The notes: generated by a model from the letters alone, not told the origin. Positions 24,643 through 33,312 are shown, counted from the first letter of the stretch. The stretch: 64,000 nt of DNA from Bacteroides intestinalis DSM 17393 (GCF_000172175.1 NZ_ABJL02000007.1:1054001-1118000); one strand, 5' to 3'. Numbers and translations are program-made.

Positions 24643-26787
24643 TTATTTCTTTTCAGGTCTTTCCTGTCTTTCTGGTCTCGGAAGCAATACTTTACGGGAA
24701 AGCTTGAACTTACCGGTCTTCGGGTCGATATCGAGTAATTTCACTTCGATTTCGTCACCTTCTTTGATACCGGCTTCTTCTACTGTTTCCAGACGTTTCC
24801 AGTCGATTTCAGATATGTGGAGTAAACCGTCTTTACCCGGGAGGAATTCTACGAAAGCACCATAAGGCATTACGGAACGTACCTTGCCTTTGTATACTTC
24901 GCCAACTTCCGGTACAGCAACAATGCCCTTAATCAGACGCATAGCGTCATCAATGCTCTTCTTGTTGGTTCCGGAGATTTCGATTCTTCCGATATTGTCT
25001 ACCTCTTCGATAGTGATTGTAGCACCTGTTTCTTCCTGCATACCTTGGATAATCTTTCCACCAGGGCCGATTATCGCACCAATGAATTCTTTAGGAATAG
25101 TCATCGTTTCAATACGTGGAGCATGAGGTTTCAGTTCTTCACGTGGTTCCTGAATGGTTTCCAGAATCTTACCGAGGATGTGCATACGTCCTTCTTTGGC
25201 TTGGTTCAAGGCACGTTCCAGAATATCGAATGACAGACCGTCTACCTTAATATCCATTTGAGTGGCGGTGATACCATTCTTGGTTCCTGTTACTTTGAAG
25301 TCCATGTCGCCCAGGTGGTCTTCATCACCAAGGATATCGGACAATACGGCATATTTGTCTTCACCCGGATTTTTAATCAATCCCATAGCGATACCTGATA
25401 CCGGTTGTTTGATCTTCACACCTGCATCCATCAATGCCAGTGTTCCGGCACATACGGTAGCCATGGAAGAAGAACCGTTAGATTCAAGAATATCGGATAC
25501 TACGCGTACTACATACGGATAGTCTGCTGGAATTTGACCTTTCAGTGCACGCCATGCCAAGTGTCCGTGACCAATTTCACGACGGCCTACGCCACGTTGT
25601 GCTTTTGCTTCTCCGGTAGAGAATGGAGGGAAGTTATAGTGAAGCAAGAAACGTTCTTTGCCATGTTCCAGTACATCGTCGATGATCTTCTCATCCAGTT
25701 TGGTACCCAAGGTGACAGTAGCCAGAGATTGAGTTTCACCACGAGTGAAGATTGCAGAACCGTGAGGTCCGGGCAAGTAGCTGATTTCGCTCCAGATAGG
25801 GCGGATTTCGTCAGTCTTACGTCCGTCAAGGCGCTTGCCTTCGTCCAAGATGCTACGGCGCATAGCCTCTTTCTCTACATCATGGTAGTAACGGTCGATC
25901 AGTGCTGCTTTTTCGCTCAATTCTTCTTCGCTGAACTGTGCTTTGAATTCTTCGCGGATAGCATCGAAAGCGTCCATGCGTTCGTGCTTATTTTTGTTGC
26001 CGGAAGCTGCGATGGCATAAGCCTTTGCGTAGCAAGCATCATGAACGGCTTTACGCAGTTCTTCATCATTTACTTCGTGGCAATATTCGCGTTTTACGGT
26101 AGAACCCACTGCTTCTGCCAATTCTTTCTGAGCTTGACATTGTACTTTGATTGCTTCGTGAGCTGCTTTCATGGCGTTCAACAAGTCAAGTTCGGAAACT
26201 TCACTCATTTCACCTTCTACCATCATGATGTTTTCATAAGTGGCACCTACCATAAGGTCCATGTCTGCTTTTTCCAACTGATCGAAAGTCGGGTTGATAA
26301 CGAATTCTCCGTTGATGCGTGCTACACGTACTTCGGAAATCGGTCCGTTGAAAGGAATATCTGAAACAGCGAGGGCAGCAGAAGCTGCAAGTCCTGCCAA
26401 GGCATCAGGCATATCAACGCCGTCGGCAGAATAGAGGATGATGTTTACATATACCTCTGCGTGATAATTATCGGGGAATAAGGGGCGGAGAGCACGGTCT
26501 ACAAGGCGGCAAGTCAGGATTTCATAATCCGAAGCGCGTCCTTCACGCTTGGTGAAACCGCCGGGAAAACGTCCGAATGCGGAGAATTTTTCTTTGTACT
26601 CTACCTGTAACGGCATGAAATCTGTTCCGGGAACTGCGTCCTTAGCGGCACAAACAGTAGCAAGAAGCATGGTGTTACCCATACGAAGCATTACAGAACC
26701 GTCTGCCTGTTTTGCCAGCTTTCCCGTTTCGAGTGTGATGGTTCTGCCATCAGGAAGCTCGATCGTCTTAACAATTGGGTTAATCAT
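24643..26787 (-). CDS. pnp: Polyribonucleotide nucleotidyltransferase (PNPase)
   Basis: The gene encodes 714 residues from the chosen start. Two RNase PH-like domains are visible (GDTMLLATV-like GNTMLLATVCA, FMPLQVEYKEKFSAFGRFPGGF; then GSAIFTRGETQSLATVTLG, LHYNFPPFSTGEA, SSSMATVCAGTLALMDAGVKI), followed by a KH domain (IGAIIGPGGKIIQGMQEETGATI) and an S1 domain (GEVYKGKVRSVMPYGAFVEFLPGKDGLLHISEI). It degrades RNA 3' to 5' with phosphate. The frame has an ATG 30 bases further upstream, but a -7 box at 26826-26833 puts the transcript start at about that codon, so Met at 26787 is preferred. Confidence 0.97.
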   Translation of the reverse strand: MINPIVKTIELPDGRTITLETGKLAKQADGSVMLRMGNTMLLATVCAAKDAVPGTDFMPLQVEYKEKFSAFGRFPGGFTKREGRASDYEILTCRLVDRALRPLFPDNYHAEVYVNIILYSADGVDMPDALAGLAASAALAVSDIPFNGPISEVRVARINGEFVINPTFDQLEKADMDLMVGATYENIMMVEGEMSEVSELDLLNAMKAAHEAIKVQCQAQKELAEAVGSTVKREYCHEVNDEELRKAVHDACYAKAYAIAASGNKNKHERMDAFDAIREEFKAQFSEEELSEKAALIDRYYHDVEKEAMRRSILDEGKRLDGRKTDEIRPIWSEISYLPGPHGSAIFTRGETQSLATVTLGTKLDEKIIDDVLEHGKERFLLHYNFPPFSTGEAKAQRGVGRREIGHGHLAWRALKGQIPADYPYVVRVVSDILESNGSSSMATVCAGTLALMDAGVKIKQPVSGIAMGLIKNPGEDKYAVLSDILGDEDHLGDMDFKVTGTKNGITATQMDIKVDGLSFDILERALNQAKEGRMHILGKILETIQEPREELKPHAPRIETMTIPKEFIGAIIGPGGKIIQGMQEETGATITIEEVDNIGRIEISGTNKKSIDDAMRLIKGIVAVPEVGEVYKGKVRSVMPYGAFVEFLPGKDGLLHISEIDWKRLETVEEAGIKEGDEIEVKLLDIDPKTGKFKLSRKVLLPRPERQERPEKK

Positions 26788-26825
26788 AAAAAATGTTTTA
26801 TCTATATTTTCTTTCAAAATTCGTG

Positions 26826-26833
26826 CAAAGATA
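26826..26833 (-). promoter_or_regulatory. -7 box for pnp
   Basis: On the minus strand the bases read TATCTTTG, an exact TAnnTTTG match. The implied start near 26818 gives a leader of about 30 nt to the preferred ATG at 26787. No convincing -33 box was seen. Confidence 0.5.
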
Positions 26834-26927
26834 CATATTAATTCATGTAATCAGGTGGGAATGAGATAAAAAAGTTTATAATTGACTATTTTTTTGAGTT
26901 TCCGTGTGGAAGATGCAATGAAAATGC

Positions 26928-26957
26928 TTTGACTAAACTTGAAAAGAGCTATATTTG
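26928..26957 (+). promoter_or_regulatory. Promoter of the TlpA-like lipoprotein gene
   Basis: TTTG (26928-26931) and TATATTTG (26950-26957) are 18 nt apart, slightly under the usual spacing. The start near 26964 gives a 28-nt leader before the ATG at 26992 and excludes the earlier in-frame ATG at 26929. Confidence 0.6.
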
Positions 26958-26991
26958 CACGTTCGTTCTAATAGAAATTAAGAAGCTAAAT

Positions 26992-28143
26992 ATGAAAAAG
27001 ATCTGTATTGTTGCGCTTGCCGCTTTGGCTTTGAGCGCATGTAATTCTAAACCGAAATTCAAAGTTGAAGGCGAAGTTTCAGGTGCCGACGGTAAAATGC
27101 TGTATCTGGAAGCTGCTGCTTTGGAGGGTATCGTACCCTTGGATTCTGTTAAATTGAAGGGTGACGGTTCTTTCAGTTTCAAACAAACACGTCCGGAGTC
27201 TCCGGAATTTTACCGCCTTCGTGTGGACGACAAGGTTATCAATTTCTCAGTAGATTCTACGGAAACTATCGGATTGAAAGCTCCGTATGCTGATTTTGCT
27301 ACTGCTTATACAGTGGAGGGATCGGCAAATAGTACCAAGATAAAAGAACTGACATTGAAACAAGTGCAGTTGCAAAATGAGGTGAATGAGTTGGTGAAGA
27401 AGATGCAAGCTCATCAGATAGGTGCTGATGTGTTTGAAGAGAAACTGGCTACCTTGATGAAGGACTATAAAGATGAAGTGAAAACAAAATATATCTTTTC
27501 TGCTCCCAACACGGCGGCTGCTTATTTCGCTTTATTCCAGAAGCTGAATAATTATCTTATTTTCGATCCTTTGAACAATAAAGAAGATATCAAGTGCTTT
27601 GCTGCTGTAGCAACCAGCCTGAATAACTATTACCCGCATGCCGTACGCTCTAAAAACCTTTATAATATTGTGATTAAGGGAATGAAAAATACCCGTACAC
27701 CGCAACAGAAAGTTCTGGAGTTGCCGGAAGAGGCGATTTCTGAAACAGGTATCATTGATATCGCTCTCCGTGATATGAAAGGTAACACTCATAAACTGAG
27801 TGAACTGAAAGGCAAAGTCGTATTGCTTGACTTTACTATTTACCAGAGTGCAGCTTCTGCTCCCCATAATTTCTTGTTGAATGACCTTTATACTAAATAT
27901 AAGGACCAGGGACTGGTGATTTATCAGGTTTCACTGGATGCAGACGAACATTTTTGGAAAACAACCGCTGACAATCTGCCCTGGATTTGTGTGAGAGATG
28001 CCAATGGAATTTACTCAAATGTGGCCGGCATGTATAACGTTAAGGAAGTTCCTTCGTTGTTCCTGATTAACCGGAATAGTGAGCTGAGTGCCCGTGGAGA
28101 GACTATAAAAGACCTGGATGCTGCTGTGAAAGCACTGCTGTAA
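26992..28143 (+). CDS. DUF4369/thioredoxin-fold lipoprotein lacking the CxxC
   Basis: The 383-residue protein has a lipobox (LALSACN), an N-terminal DUF4369-like beta domain (FKVEGEVSGADGKMLYLEA...PLDSVKLKGDGSFSF), a helical middle and a C-terminal TlpA/AhpC-like thioredoxin fold (LSELKGKVVLLDFTIY..., VKEVPSLFLINRNSEL with the cis-Pro loop). Where active TlpA proteins have WCxxC, this one reads FTIYQSAASAPHN, with no cysteine. It is therefore probably not a thiol oxidoreductase; a binding or chaperone-like role is more likely. The start is set by the promoter at 26928-26957. Confidence 0.88.
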   Translation: MKKICIVALAALALSACNSKPKFKVEGEVSGADGKMLYLEAAALEGIVPLDSVKLKGDGSFSFKQTRPESPEFYRLRVDDKVINFSVDSTETIGLKAPYADFATAYTVEGSANSTKIKELTLKQVQLQNEVNELVKKMQAHQIGADVFEEKLATLMKDYKDEVKTKYIFSAPNTAAAYFALFQKLNNYLIFDPLNNKEDIKCFAAVATSLNNYYPHAVRSKNLYNIVIKGMKNTRTPQQKVLELPEEAISETGIIDIALRDMKGNTHKLSELKGKVVLLDFTIYQSAASAPHNFLLNDLYTKYKDQGLVIYQVSLDADEHFWKTTADNLPWICVRDANGIYSNVAGMYNVKEVPSLFLINRNSELSARGETIKDLDAAVKALL

Positions 28144-28197
28144 CTTGTTATAAATTAGAAGTTTTTATTTAAATATGTTACATAGCAGCAATTTTTG

Positions 28198-28229
28198 CTT
28201 GACACGCATTGTTTAAAAGGCTATCTTTG
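28198..28229 (+). promoter_or_regulatory. Promoter of greA
   Basis: TATCTTTG (28222-28229) is an exact -7 box; CTTG (28198-28201) is a weak -33 match 20 nt upstream. The predicted start near 28236 gives a leader of about 92 nt. Confidence 0.6.
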
Positions 28230-28251
28230 CAAAAGAAAAATCGAAAGAGGG

Positions 28252-28288
28252 TTCCAGCATGCTGACCATGTTGGAATTCTTTTTTGTT
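28252..28288 (+). terminator. Terminator-like hairpin inside the greA leader
   Basis: TTCCAGCATG (28252-28261) pairs with CATGTTGGAA (28267-28276), with one G-U pair and a 5-nt loop. TTCTTTTTTG follows. It lies between the greA promoter and start codon, about 40 nt before the ATG, so it is placed as an attenuator or as the end of a short leader RNA. Confidence 0.65.
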
Positions 28289-28327
28289 ATATAATACCAT
28301 TTAGAAACTAAAAAGGAGGAAAAAAGT

Positions 28328-28792
28328 ATGGCTTATATGTCAGAAGATGGCTACAAGAAATTGATGGCCGAACTGAAAGAATTGGAGACGGTAGAACGTC
28401 CTAAGATTTCGGCTGCAATAGCCGAAGCACGTGATAAAGGTGACCTGTCGGAGAATGCAGAGTATGATGCTGCCAAAGAGGCTCAGGGCATGCTTGAGAT
28501 GAAAATCAATAAATTGAAGACGATTATAGCAGATGCCAAGATTATTGATGAGTCTAAGCTGAAAACAGACTCCGTGCAGATATTGAACAAGGTAGAACTG
28601 AAGAACGTGAAGAACGGCATGAAGATGACCTACACTATCGTTTCGGAAAGCGAAGCCAACCTGAAAGAAGGTAAGATTTCTGTTAACACGCCCATTGCAC
28701 AAGGCTTACTTGGTAAGAAGGTAGGTGAGGTAGCCGAGATCAAAGTACCGCAGGGTATGGTTAACCTTGAAGTAATGAACATATCATTTTAA
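28328..28792 (+). CDS. greA: Transcription elongation factor GreA
   Basis: The 154-residue protein has the N-terminal coiled coil with its acidic tip (ELETVERPKISAAIAEARDKGDLSENAEYDAAKEAQG) and the C-terminal globular domain (NTPIAQGLLGKKVGEVAEIKVPQG). It rescues backtracked RNA polymerase by stimulating transcript cleavage. It has a strong Shine-Dalgarno sequence (AGGAGG at 28314-28319), rare in this phylum, and a leader with a terminator hairpin. Confidence 0.97.
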   Translation: MAYMSEDGYKKLMAELKELETVERPKISAAIAEARDKGDLSENAEYDAAKEAQGMLEMKINKLKTIIADAKIIDESKLKTDSVQILNKVELKNVKNGMKMTYTIVSESEANLKEGKISVNTPIAQGLLGKKVGEVAEIKVPQGMVNLEVMNISF

Positions 28793-28796
28793 TGTA

Positions 28797-28824
28797 AAGG
28801 CAGGTCCGCATGCGGGCTTGCCTT
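28797..28824 (+). terminator. Hairpin between greA and the HIT gene
   Basis: AAGGCAGGTCCGC pairs with GCGGGCTTGCCTT around an AT loop, with two G-U pairs, four bases after the greA stop. A short AATTTATAT stretch follows instead of a T run, so readthrough into the HIT gene is likely. Confidence 0.55.
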
Positions 28825-28845
28825 AATTTATATATCATAAAAGTT

Positions 28846-29238
28846 ATGGCAACAATATTCAGTAGAATTATCGCAGGTGAAATACCGAGCTATAAGGTGG
28901 CAGAGGATGATAAATTCTTTGCGTTTCTGGACATCAATCCGTTGGTGAAAGGTCATACGTTGGTCGTTCCCAAACAGGAAGTGGATTATATCTTCGATTT
29001 GAGTGACGAAGACTTGGCAGCAATGCATGTTTTCGCCAAGAAAGTGGCACGTGCCATCGAGAAAGCTTTTCCTTGTAAGAAAGTGGGTGAAGCAGTGATT
29101 GGCTTAGAAGTACCTCATGCGCATATACATCTCATTCCTATCCAGAAAGAATCGGATATGCTGTTCTCTAATCCGAAGCTGAAGCTTTCTGATGAAGAAT
29201 TTAAAGCAATTGCCGAAGCGATTCGTACAGCACTCTAA
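28846..29238 (+). CDS. HIT family protein
   Basis: The 130-residue protein starts MATIFSRIIAGEIPSYKVAED and has the HIT motif HAHIHLIP with the flanking GLEVPHAH. HIT (Hint-branch) proteins hydrolyse AMP-lysine-like or adenylylated substrates. The Met at 28846 starts the conserved N-terminus; an in-frame ATG at 28810 falls inside the hairpin after greA and is rejected. It is close behind greA on the same strand. Confidence 0.93.
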   Translation: MATIFSRIIAGEIPSYKVAEDDKFFAFLDINPLVKGHTLVVPKQEVDYIFDLSDEDLAAMHVFAKKVARAIEKAFPCKKVGEAVIGLEVPHAHIHLIPIQKESDMLFSNPKLKLSDEEFKAIAEAIRTAL

Positions 29239-29267
29239 AAATAAAACTCCTTCCTTTTGATAATAAG

Positions 29268-29298
29268 AACGGGGACTGAAGTAAATTCAGTCCCCGTT
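29268..29298. terminator. Bidirectional terminator
   Basis: AACGGGGACTGAA and TTCAGTCCCCGTT form a perfect 13-bp stem with a 5-nt loop between the convergent HIT and guanylyltransferase genes. T-rich sequence follows on the plus strand. Confidence 0.85.
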
Positions 29299-29347
29299 TC
29301 CTTTATTCTGATTTGAAAGTCTGTGCTTTCAATTCTCCATTTTCCGG

Positions 29348-30433
29348 TTAAATATAATCTTCACCTAATTTTATTTGTGCATCGTTTACATATTTACGGA
29401 TGGAATGTTCTTCGTCTTTTTTGCAGATGAGCAGCACATTGTCTGACTCGGCAATAAGATAACCTTCCAGTCCATCGATGACAGCGAGCTTATTTTCTGG
29501 GAGTACTACAACATTTCCTTTGCTGTTGTATAATAATGACTGGCATTTCAGCGTCACATTTCCTTCCTCATCTTTTGGGGACAGATCGTAAAGAGAGCCC
29601 CATGTTCCTAAGTCGGACCAACCGAAATCTCCTAATGAAACATATACATTGTCGGCCTTTTCCATGATGCCAAAATCAACGGAGACATTGGGGCATGCAG
29701 GGAAGTTCTCATCAATAAAGGCCTTTTCGGCTGGAGTGCCATATACGTCTTTACCCGGAACCAATTTAGAAGCCAGTTCGGGAAGTAATGCTTCTACAGC
29801 TTTAATGACAGAGTTTACATTCCACATAAAGAGTCCGGAATTCCAATAAAATTCTCCACTTTCTACGAATACTTTAGCTAATTCTAACTCCGGTTTTTCG
29901 GTGAAGGTTTTCACTTTGTAGAAATTATCTCCGCTTTGTTCGGCTATCTGTATATAGCCATAGCCTGTTTCAGGACGATTTGGTTTGATGCCGAGGGTAA
30001 GTAGTTTTTCAGATTGTGATACGAAAGATAAGCCCCTTTCGATAGCAGCAAGGAATTCACCCTCTTTCAGAATCAAATGGTCGGATGGGGCTACCACAAT
30101 ATTTGCATTCGGGTTCAATGCGCGGATGTGATAGGCTGCCCATGCAATGCACGGAGCTGTATTTCTACGTGTAGGTTCCAGTAATATCTGTTCAGGATTC
30201 AATTCGGGCAGTTGCTCCTTTACGAGGTCGGCATACAGGTCGTTTGTAACAATAAGTATGTTCTCCGTAGGAATAACTTTGTTGAAGCGGTCGAAGGTTT
30301 GTTGAAGCAGTGATCTGCCTGTACCAAAGAAGTCTAGAAACTGTTTTGGGAGCGTTTTTCGACTGAATGGCCAGAATCGGCTACCGATACCTCCACCCAT
30401 GATAACGCAGAAGTTATCCTTATTTGTTGTCAT
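29348..30433 (-). CDS. Mannose-1-phosphate guanylyltransferase
   Basis: The 361-residue protein has the nucleotidyltransferase signature CVIMGGGIGSRFWPFSRKTLPKQFLDFFG near its start, then NTAPCIAWAAY, VVAPSDHLI, GYGYIQIAE, FTEKPELE, and NSGLFMWNV. It makes GDP-mannose from GTP and mannose-1-phosphate, which feeds glycan and capsule synthesis (including fucose via GDP-mannose dehydratase). The C-terminal part lacks the isomerase domain seen in fused ManC enzymes. It is a single gene here, ending at the bidirectional terminator. Confidence 0.95.
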   Translation of the reverse strand: MTTNKDNFCVIMGGGIGSRFWPFSRKTLPKQFLDFFGTGRSLLQQTFDRFNKVIPTENILIVTNDLYADLVKEQLPELNPEQILLEPTRRNTAPCIAWAAYHIRALNPNANIVVAPSDHLILKEGEFLAAIERGLSFVSQSEKLLTLGIKPNRPETGYGYIQIAEQSGDNFYKVKTFTEKPELELAKVFVESGEFYWNSGLFMWNVNSVIKAVEALLPELASKLVPGKDVYGTPAEKAFIDENFPACPNVSVDFGIMEKADNVYVSLGDFGWSDLGTWGSLYDLSPKDEEGNVTLKCQSLLYNSKGNVVVLPENKLAVIDGLEGYLIAESDNVLLICKKDEEHSIRKYVNDAQIKLGEDYI

Positions 30434-30558
30434 ATCGTTTGTTTTAAAAGTTTCTGCTAAAGTACACTATATTTTGGAAACACGGAATGTTTGCAGAATG
30501 TTTTATGACTTTTTTCTCCTTTTTTTAGGAAAAGTATTGCAGGTTTAGAAAAAAGCTG

Positions 30559-30566
30559 TATCTTTG
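30559..30566 (+). promoter_or_regulatory. -7 box of the tRNA-Leu gene
   Basis: TATCTTTG is an exact -7 match, 24 nt before the mature tRNA 5' end. The upstream TTG (30537-30539) is a poor -33 match. Confidence 0.5.
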
Positions 30567-30590
30567 CACCGCAATTGAGAAATCAAGCAT

Positions 30591-30674
30591 GCCCAGATGG
30601 CGGAATCGGTAGACGCGCTGGTCTCAAACACCAGTGGATTCACTTCCATCCCGGTTCGACCCCGGGTCTGGGTA
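30591..30674 (+). tRNA. tRNA-Leu(CAA)
   Basis: The acceptor arm GCCCAGA pairs with TCTGGGT; the anticodon stem is CTGGT/ACCAG with loop CTCAAAC, anticodon CAA. A long variable arm (TGGATTCACTTCCA) marks a class II tRNA, and the T arm is CCGGTTCGACCCCGG. CCA is not encoded. Its 3' end is the integration site of the mobile element, and the gene is left intact. Confidence 0.95.
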
Positions 30675-30675
30675 C
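30662..30675 (+). other. Left attachment core (attL) in tRNA-Leu
   Basis: CCGGGTCTGGGTAC is shared exactly with 42464-42477. It covers the T-arm/acceptor 3' end, so insertion restores the tRNA. Confidence 0.85.
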
Positions 30676-30680
30676 GAATA

Positions 30681-30720
30681 AATCCTGATAATCGCTTGAT
30701 TATCAGGATTTTCTCTTTCT
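30681..30720 (+). terminator. Element-supplied terminator for tRNA-Leu
   Basis: AATCCTGATAATC (30681-30693) and GATTATCAGGATT (30698-30710) form a perfect 13-bp stem with a 4-nt loop, followed by a T-rich run. It is just inside the element and would replace the tRNA's original terminator, now at 42480. Confidence 0.85.
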
Positions 30721-30727
30721 GTAAGGC

Positions 30728-30775
30728 GTACTAAATGTGTACTGATTGACGAAAACAAGAATAGAGTGTACTTTT
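30728..30775 (+). repeat. Left-end GTGTACT repeats (integrase arm-site candidates)
   Basis: GTACTAAATGTGTACTGA (30728-30745) recurs with 17 of 18 bases at 42334-42351, near the other end. A further AGTGTACT copy lies at 30765-30772. These look like integrase arm-type binding sites. Confidence 0.6.
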
Positions 30776-30912
30776 ATAGTTCTCGCCCCTGCATCTTTAT
30801 AATTTCTTAACTCTTATACTTTCCTTTCTCCCTTATTATTGCCAATGTTTTCTCGGAAAATAAGATTTCCAGCTTATATTTGTAGTGGAAACGATTTTAT
30901 AAAGATACGGTT

Positions 30913-31821
30913 ATGGAAAATTATATAGAAACCAATTTCAGAGAGATACAGAAGATTTTAGATAGTTGCATAGCACATGACTATAAAACCAAAGTAGATG
31001 AACTATTTTTAAAGCGTGAGTATTTGACGCAAGCCCAACTAAAGGACTATTTGCGCCAAGAAATTTTCCGTGTGACTGAGAATATTGTAACCATTCAACA
31101 AAAATACCGTGTATTGCAATACATTGTGTTGGATATAAATATTCCCGATTTCCTGTGGGAAAGCAGTTTCTTTGAGGTCTTAAATCCTGATGAAAAAAGA
31201 AAGTATGTAGGTTTCCGGTGTTCTAATTTCGATATGGATGCATATTTACGTGAACCATCCTGTTATGAAGAACAACTTCCCTACTTTTCTATCATTATTA
31301 ATTTTGTCGTATTTTCTAAGTATTTGACCCATCTTCAAGAACAAGAAAGCAAATACTATACAGATACGGTTGCCATCCAAGAACAGACCTTGCCAAAAGA
31401 GAAAAAAGAAAGTACGGAAAATAAGCCAGTCAAGATTGTAGGCAAAATCAGCCCTTTCAAATCCGTACTTACCCCGAAGGAAATCAACTTGCTTGCCGAC
31501 TGTATTAATGAAGCTCATGTTTTTACTACCACCATAAATGCTAAAATACTTACCGATTTTTTCAATTGTAAACTTGACGGAGTCCTGAAAGTCAATAATA
31601 CACGTTTGTTTGCCTATCTCATGATGCAGCTTGGTTGCTATAATTACATTGTTTATGAATGGCAGTCCGTCATAGCAAACAATAAGCTGATATTGGGAAA
31701 GATAAAAGGCGAACCACTTACACGTACTGATTTGTCAAGCGCGACAGACCAAGCAAAATCTATCTATCCGAAAGGATATGAAATCATAGACAAATACATC
31801 AAACAACTGAAAAAAGGTTGA
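30913..31821 (+). CDS. Hypothetical element protein (302 residues)
   Basis: I do not recognise a named family. The protein is soluble, acidic to neutral and mostly helical, with a charged linker in the middle (about 165-185, KEKKESTENKP). Its C-terminal part (TPKEINLLADCINEAHVFTTTINAKILTDFFN...) has a general likeness to the last part of the RteC-like remnant at 37051-37675, which might indicate a shared regulatory fold. It is the first gene after attL. The frame shows no defect. Confidence 0.75.
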   Translation: MENYIETNFREIQKILDSCIAHDYKTKVDELFLKREYLTQAQLKDYLRQEIFRVTENIVTIQQKYRVLQYIVLDINIPDFLWESSFFEVLNPDEKRKYVGFRCSNFDMDAYLREPSCYEEQLPYFSIIINFVVFSKYLTHLQEQESKYYTDTVAIQEQTLPKEKKESTENKPVKIVGKISPFKSVLTPKEINLLADCINEAHVFTTTINAKILTDFFNCKLDGVLKVNNTRLFAYLMMQLGCYNYIVYEWQSVIANNKLILGKIKGEPLTRTDLSSATDQAKSIYPKGYEIIDKYIKQLKKG

Positions 31822-31873
31822 GCATAGATTGAACGCTCAAACAAAGGTCAATTAGACTTCATGTTCAAGCTCT

Positions 31874-31881
31874 TAACTTTG
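31874..31881 (+). promoter_or_regulatory. -7 box upstream of the HTH/ATPase genes
   Basis: TAACTTTG fits TAnnTTTG, 65 nt before the ATG at 31946. The leader contains the 10-bp palindrome GGTGCGCACC (31904-31913). No -33 box is clear. Confidence 0.45.
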
Positions 31882-31945
31882 CCCCCGTTAACAAAAAAAC
31901 GAGGGTGCGCACCTTCATATTGTTTCACCTAAATTCCTAAACAAT

Positions 31946-32233
31946 ATGGAAAGAGATTTAGAGTTAAGAGTTTCCGAACTCGAAAAGATGTTGTTCCTTT
32001 CAAAGAATGTGCTTAGCTTCGATGAAGCGAGCAAATTCTTGAATCTTTCAAAAAGTTACCTGTACAAGCTGACTTCGGGTAACTTGATACCTCATTACAA
32101 ACCGCAGGGCAAAATGCTTTATTTTGAGAAAGCGGAGTTGGAAGCGTGGTTGCGTCAGAACCCGGTGAAGACGCAGGCGCAGATAGAGCAGGAAGCGCAG
32201 AAGTATATCCTTAACCGTCCTCTAAAGAAATAA
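31946..32233 (+). CDS. Excisionase-type helix-turn-helix protein
   Basis: The 95-residue protein has a MerR/excisionase-like HTH (LSFDEASKFLNLSKSYLYKLTSGNLIPHYKPQGKMLYFEKAELEAWLRQN), the pattern called HTH_17 in Bacteroidota elements. It would bind element DNA to direct excision or to control the next genes. Its TAA overlaps the ATG of the ATPase gene by one base (TAATG), so translation is coupled. Confidence 0.88.
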   Translation: MERDLELRVSELEKMLFLSKNVLSFDEASKFLNLSKSYLYKLTSGNLIPHYKPQGKMLYFEKAELEAWLRQNPVKTQAQIEQEAQKYILNRPLKK

Positions 32234-33312
32234 TGGCTATGGAAAACAAGAAGAAAGAGGAAACCGGACAAGGTATAGCCATGACGAAAGAGGATTTTGC
32301 GACCCTTTGGAAAACCATTCATTTAAAAGTGACGGACACTTATGAAGTACCGCCCGAAATTCTTTGGGTGAACGGTTCTACCATTGGCACGTTGGGTAAT
32401 TTCAGCGCATCCACAGGCAAAGCCAAGAGCAAAAAGACATTCAACATTTCCGCTATCGTTGCGGCGGCGTTGAAGAATGACGAGGTACTGAAGTATTCTG
32501 CATGCCTGCCACCGAACAAGCGGAAAATTCTCTATGTTGATACCGAACAGAGCAAGTACCATTGCCATAAGGTCATGGAGCGTATTTTGCGCCTTGCCGG
32601 ACTGCCGACAGATAAGGATAGGGAGGATTTTGTTTTCATCGTGCTAAGGGAGCAGACCCCCGACAAACGGAAGCAGATTATCGGCTATATGCTTGAAAAT
32701 ATGCCCGATGTGGGGTTGCTCATCATTGACGGAATCCGTGACTTGATGTATGACATCAACAGTCCGAGCGAATCGACTGACCTAATCAATCTCTTGATGC
32801 GCTGGTCAAGCGGCTATAACCTGCATATCCACACCGTACTGCATTTGAACAAGGGGGATGACAACACAAGGGGGCATATCGGCACGGAACTGAACAACAA
32901 GGCTGAAACCGTCCTGCAAATCACGAAAAGCCAGCAGGACGGTAACATAAGCGAGGTAAAGGCGATGCACATACGTGACCGGGAGTTTGACCCGTTCGCA
33001 TTCCGTATCAATGACAACGCATTACCCGAAGTCGTGGACGGTTATGTATTCAAGCAGCCCAGCCAAGACAGGGGCTTTCCACTGGCGGAACTGACGGAGC
33101 AACAGCACAGGACGGCTTTGGAAAACGGTTTTGGCAAACAGGTTATATATGGTTACGAGAATGTCCTAAAGACCTTGAAACAAGGCTATGCGAGTATCGG
33201 CTACGAGCGTGGGCGCAATATCCATGTGGAACTGAACAAGTTCCTTGTGAACAAGCGCATGATTGTGAAAGAGGGTAAGGGCTACCGCTACAATCCCGAT
33301 TTCCATTATTAA
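32233..33312 (+). CDS. RepA-like AAA family ATPase
   Basis: The 359-residue protein has a RecA-like ATPase core: a Walker A variant (SASTGKAKSKKTF, about residues 59-71), LYVDTEQSKYHCHKV, and a Walker B (GLLIIDGIRDLMYD). The C-terminal part holds a winged-helix-like stretch (GKGYRYNPDFHY at the end). Such proteins are hexameric helicase-type ATPases of plasmids and mobilizable elements. It is followed after 163 bases of repeat DNA by the primase-like gene, so the pair may allow the excised circle to replicate. Confidence 0.8.
   Translation: MAMENKKKEETGQGIAMTKEDFATLWKTIHLKVTDTYEVPPEILWVNGSTIGTLGNFSASTGKAKSKKTFNISAIVAAALKNDEVLKYSACLPPNKRKILYVDTEQSKYHCHKVMERILRLAGLPTDKDREDFVFIVLREQTPDKRKQIIGYMLENMPDVGLLIIDGIRDLMYDINSPSESTDLINLLMRWSSGYNLHIHTVLHLNKGDDNTRGHIGTELNNKAETVLQITKSQQDGNISEVKAMHIRDREFDPFAFRINDNALPEVVDGYVFKQPSQDRGFPLAELTEQQHRTALENGFGKQVIYGYENVLKTLKQGYASIGYERGRNIHVELNKFLVNKRMIVKEGKGYRYNPDFHY

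Noticed and set aside
26788..26817. A 10-codon N-terminal extension of PNPase
   Set aside because: The ATG at 26817 would be at or before the transcript start implied by the -7 box; the shorter form starts at the conserved MINPIVKTIEL.
26929..26991. A 21-codon N-terminal extension of the TlpA-like lipoprotein
   Set aside because: Its ATG lies inside the promoter (TTTG at 26928-26931), upstream of the predicted transcription start, and it would bury the signal peptide.
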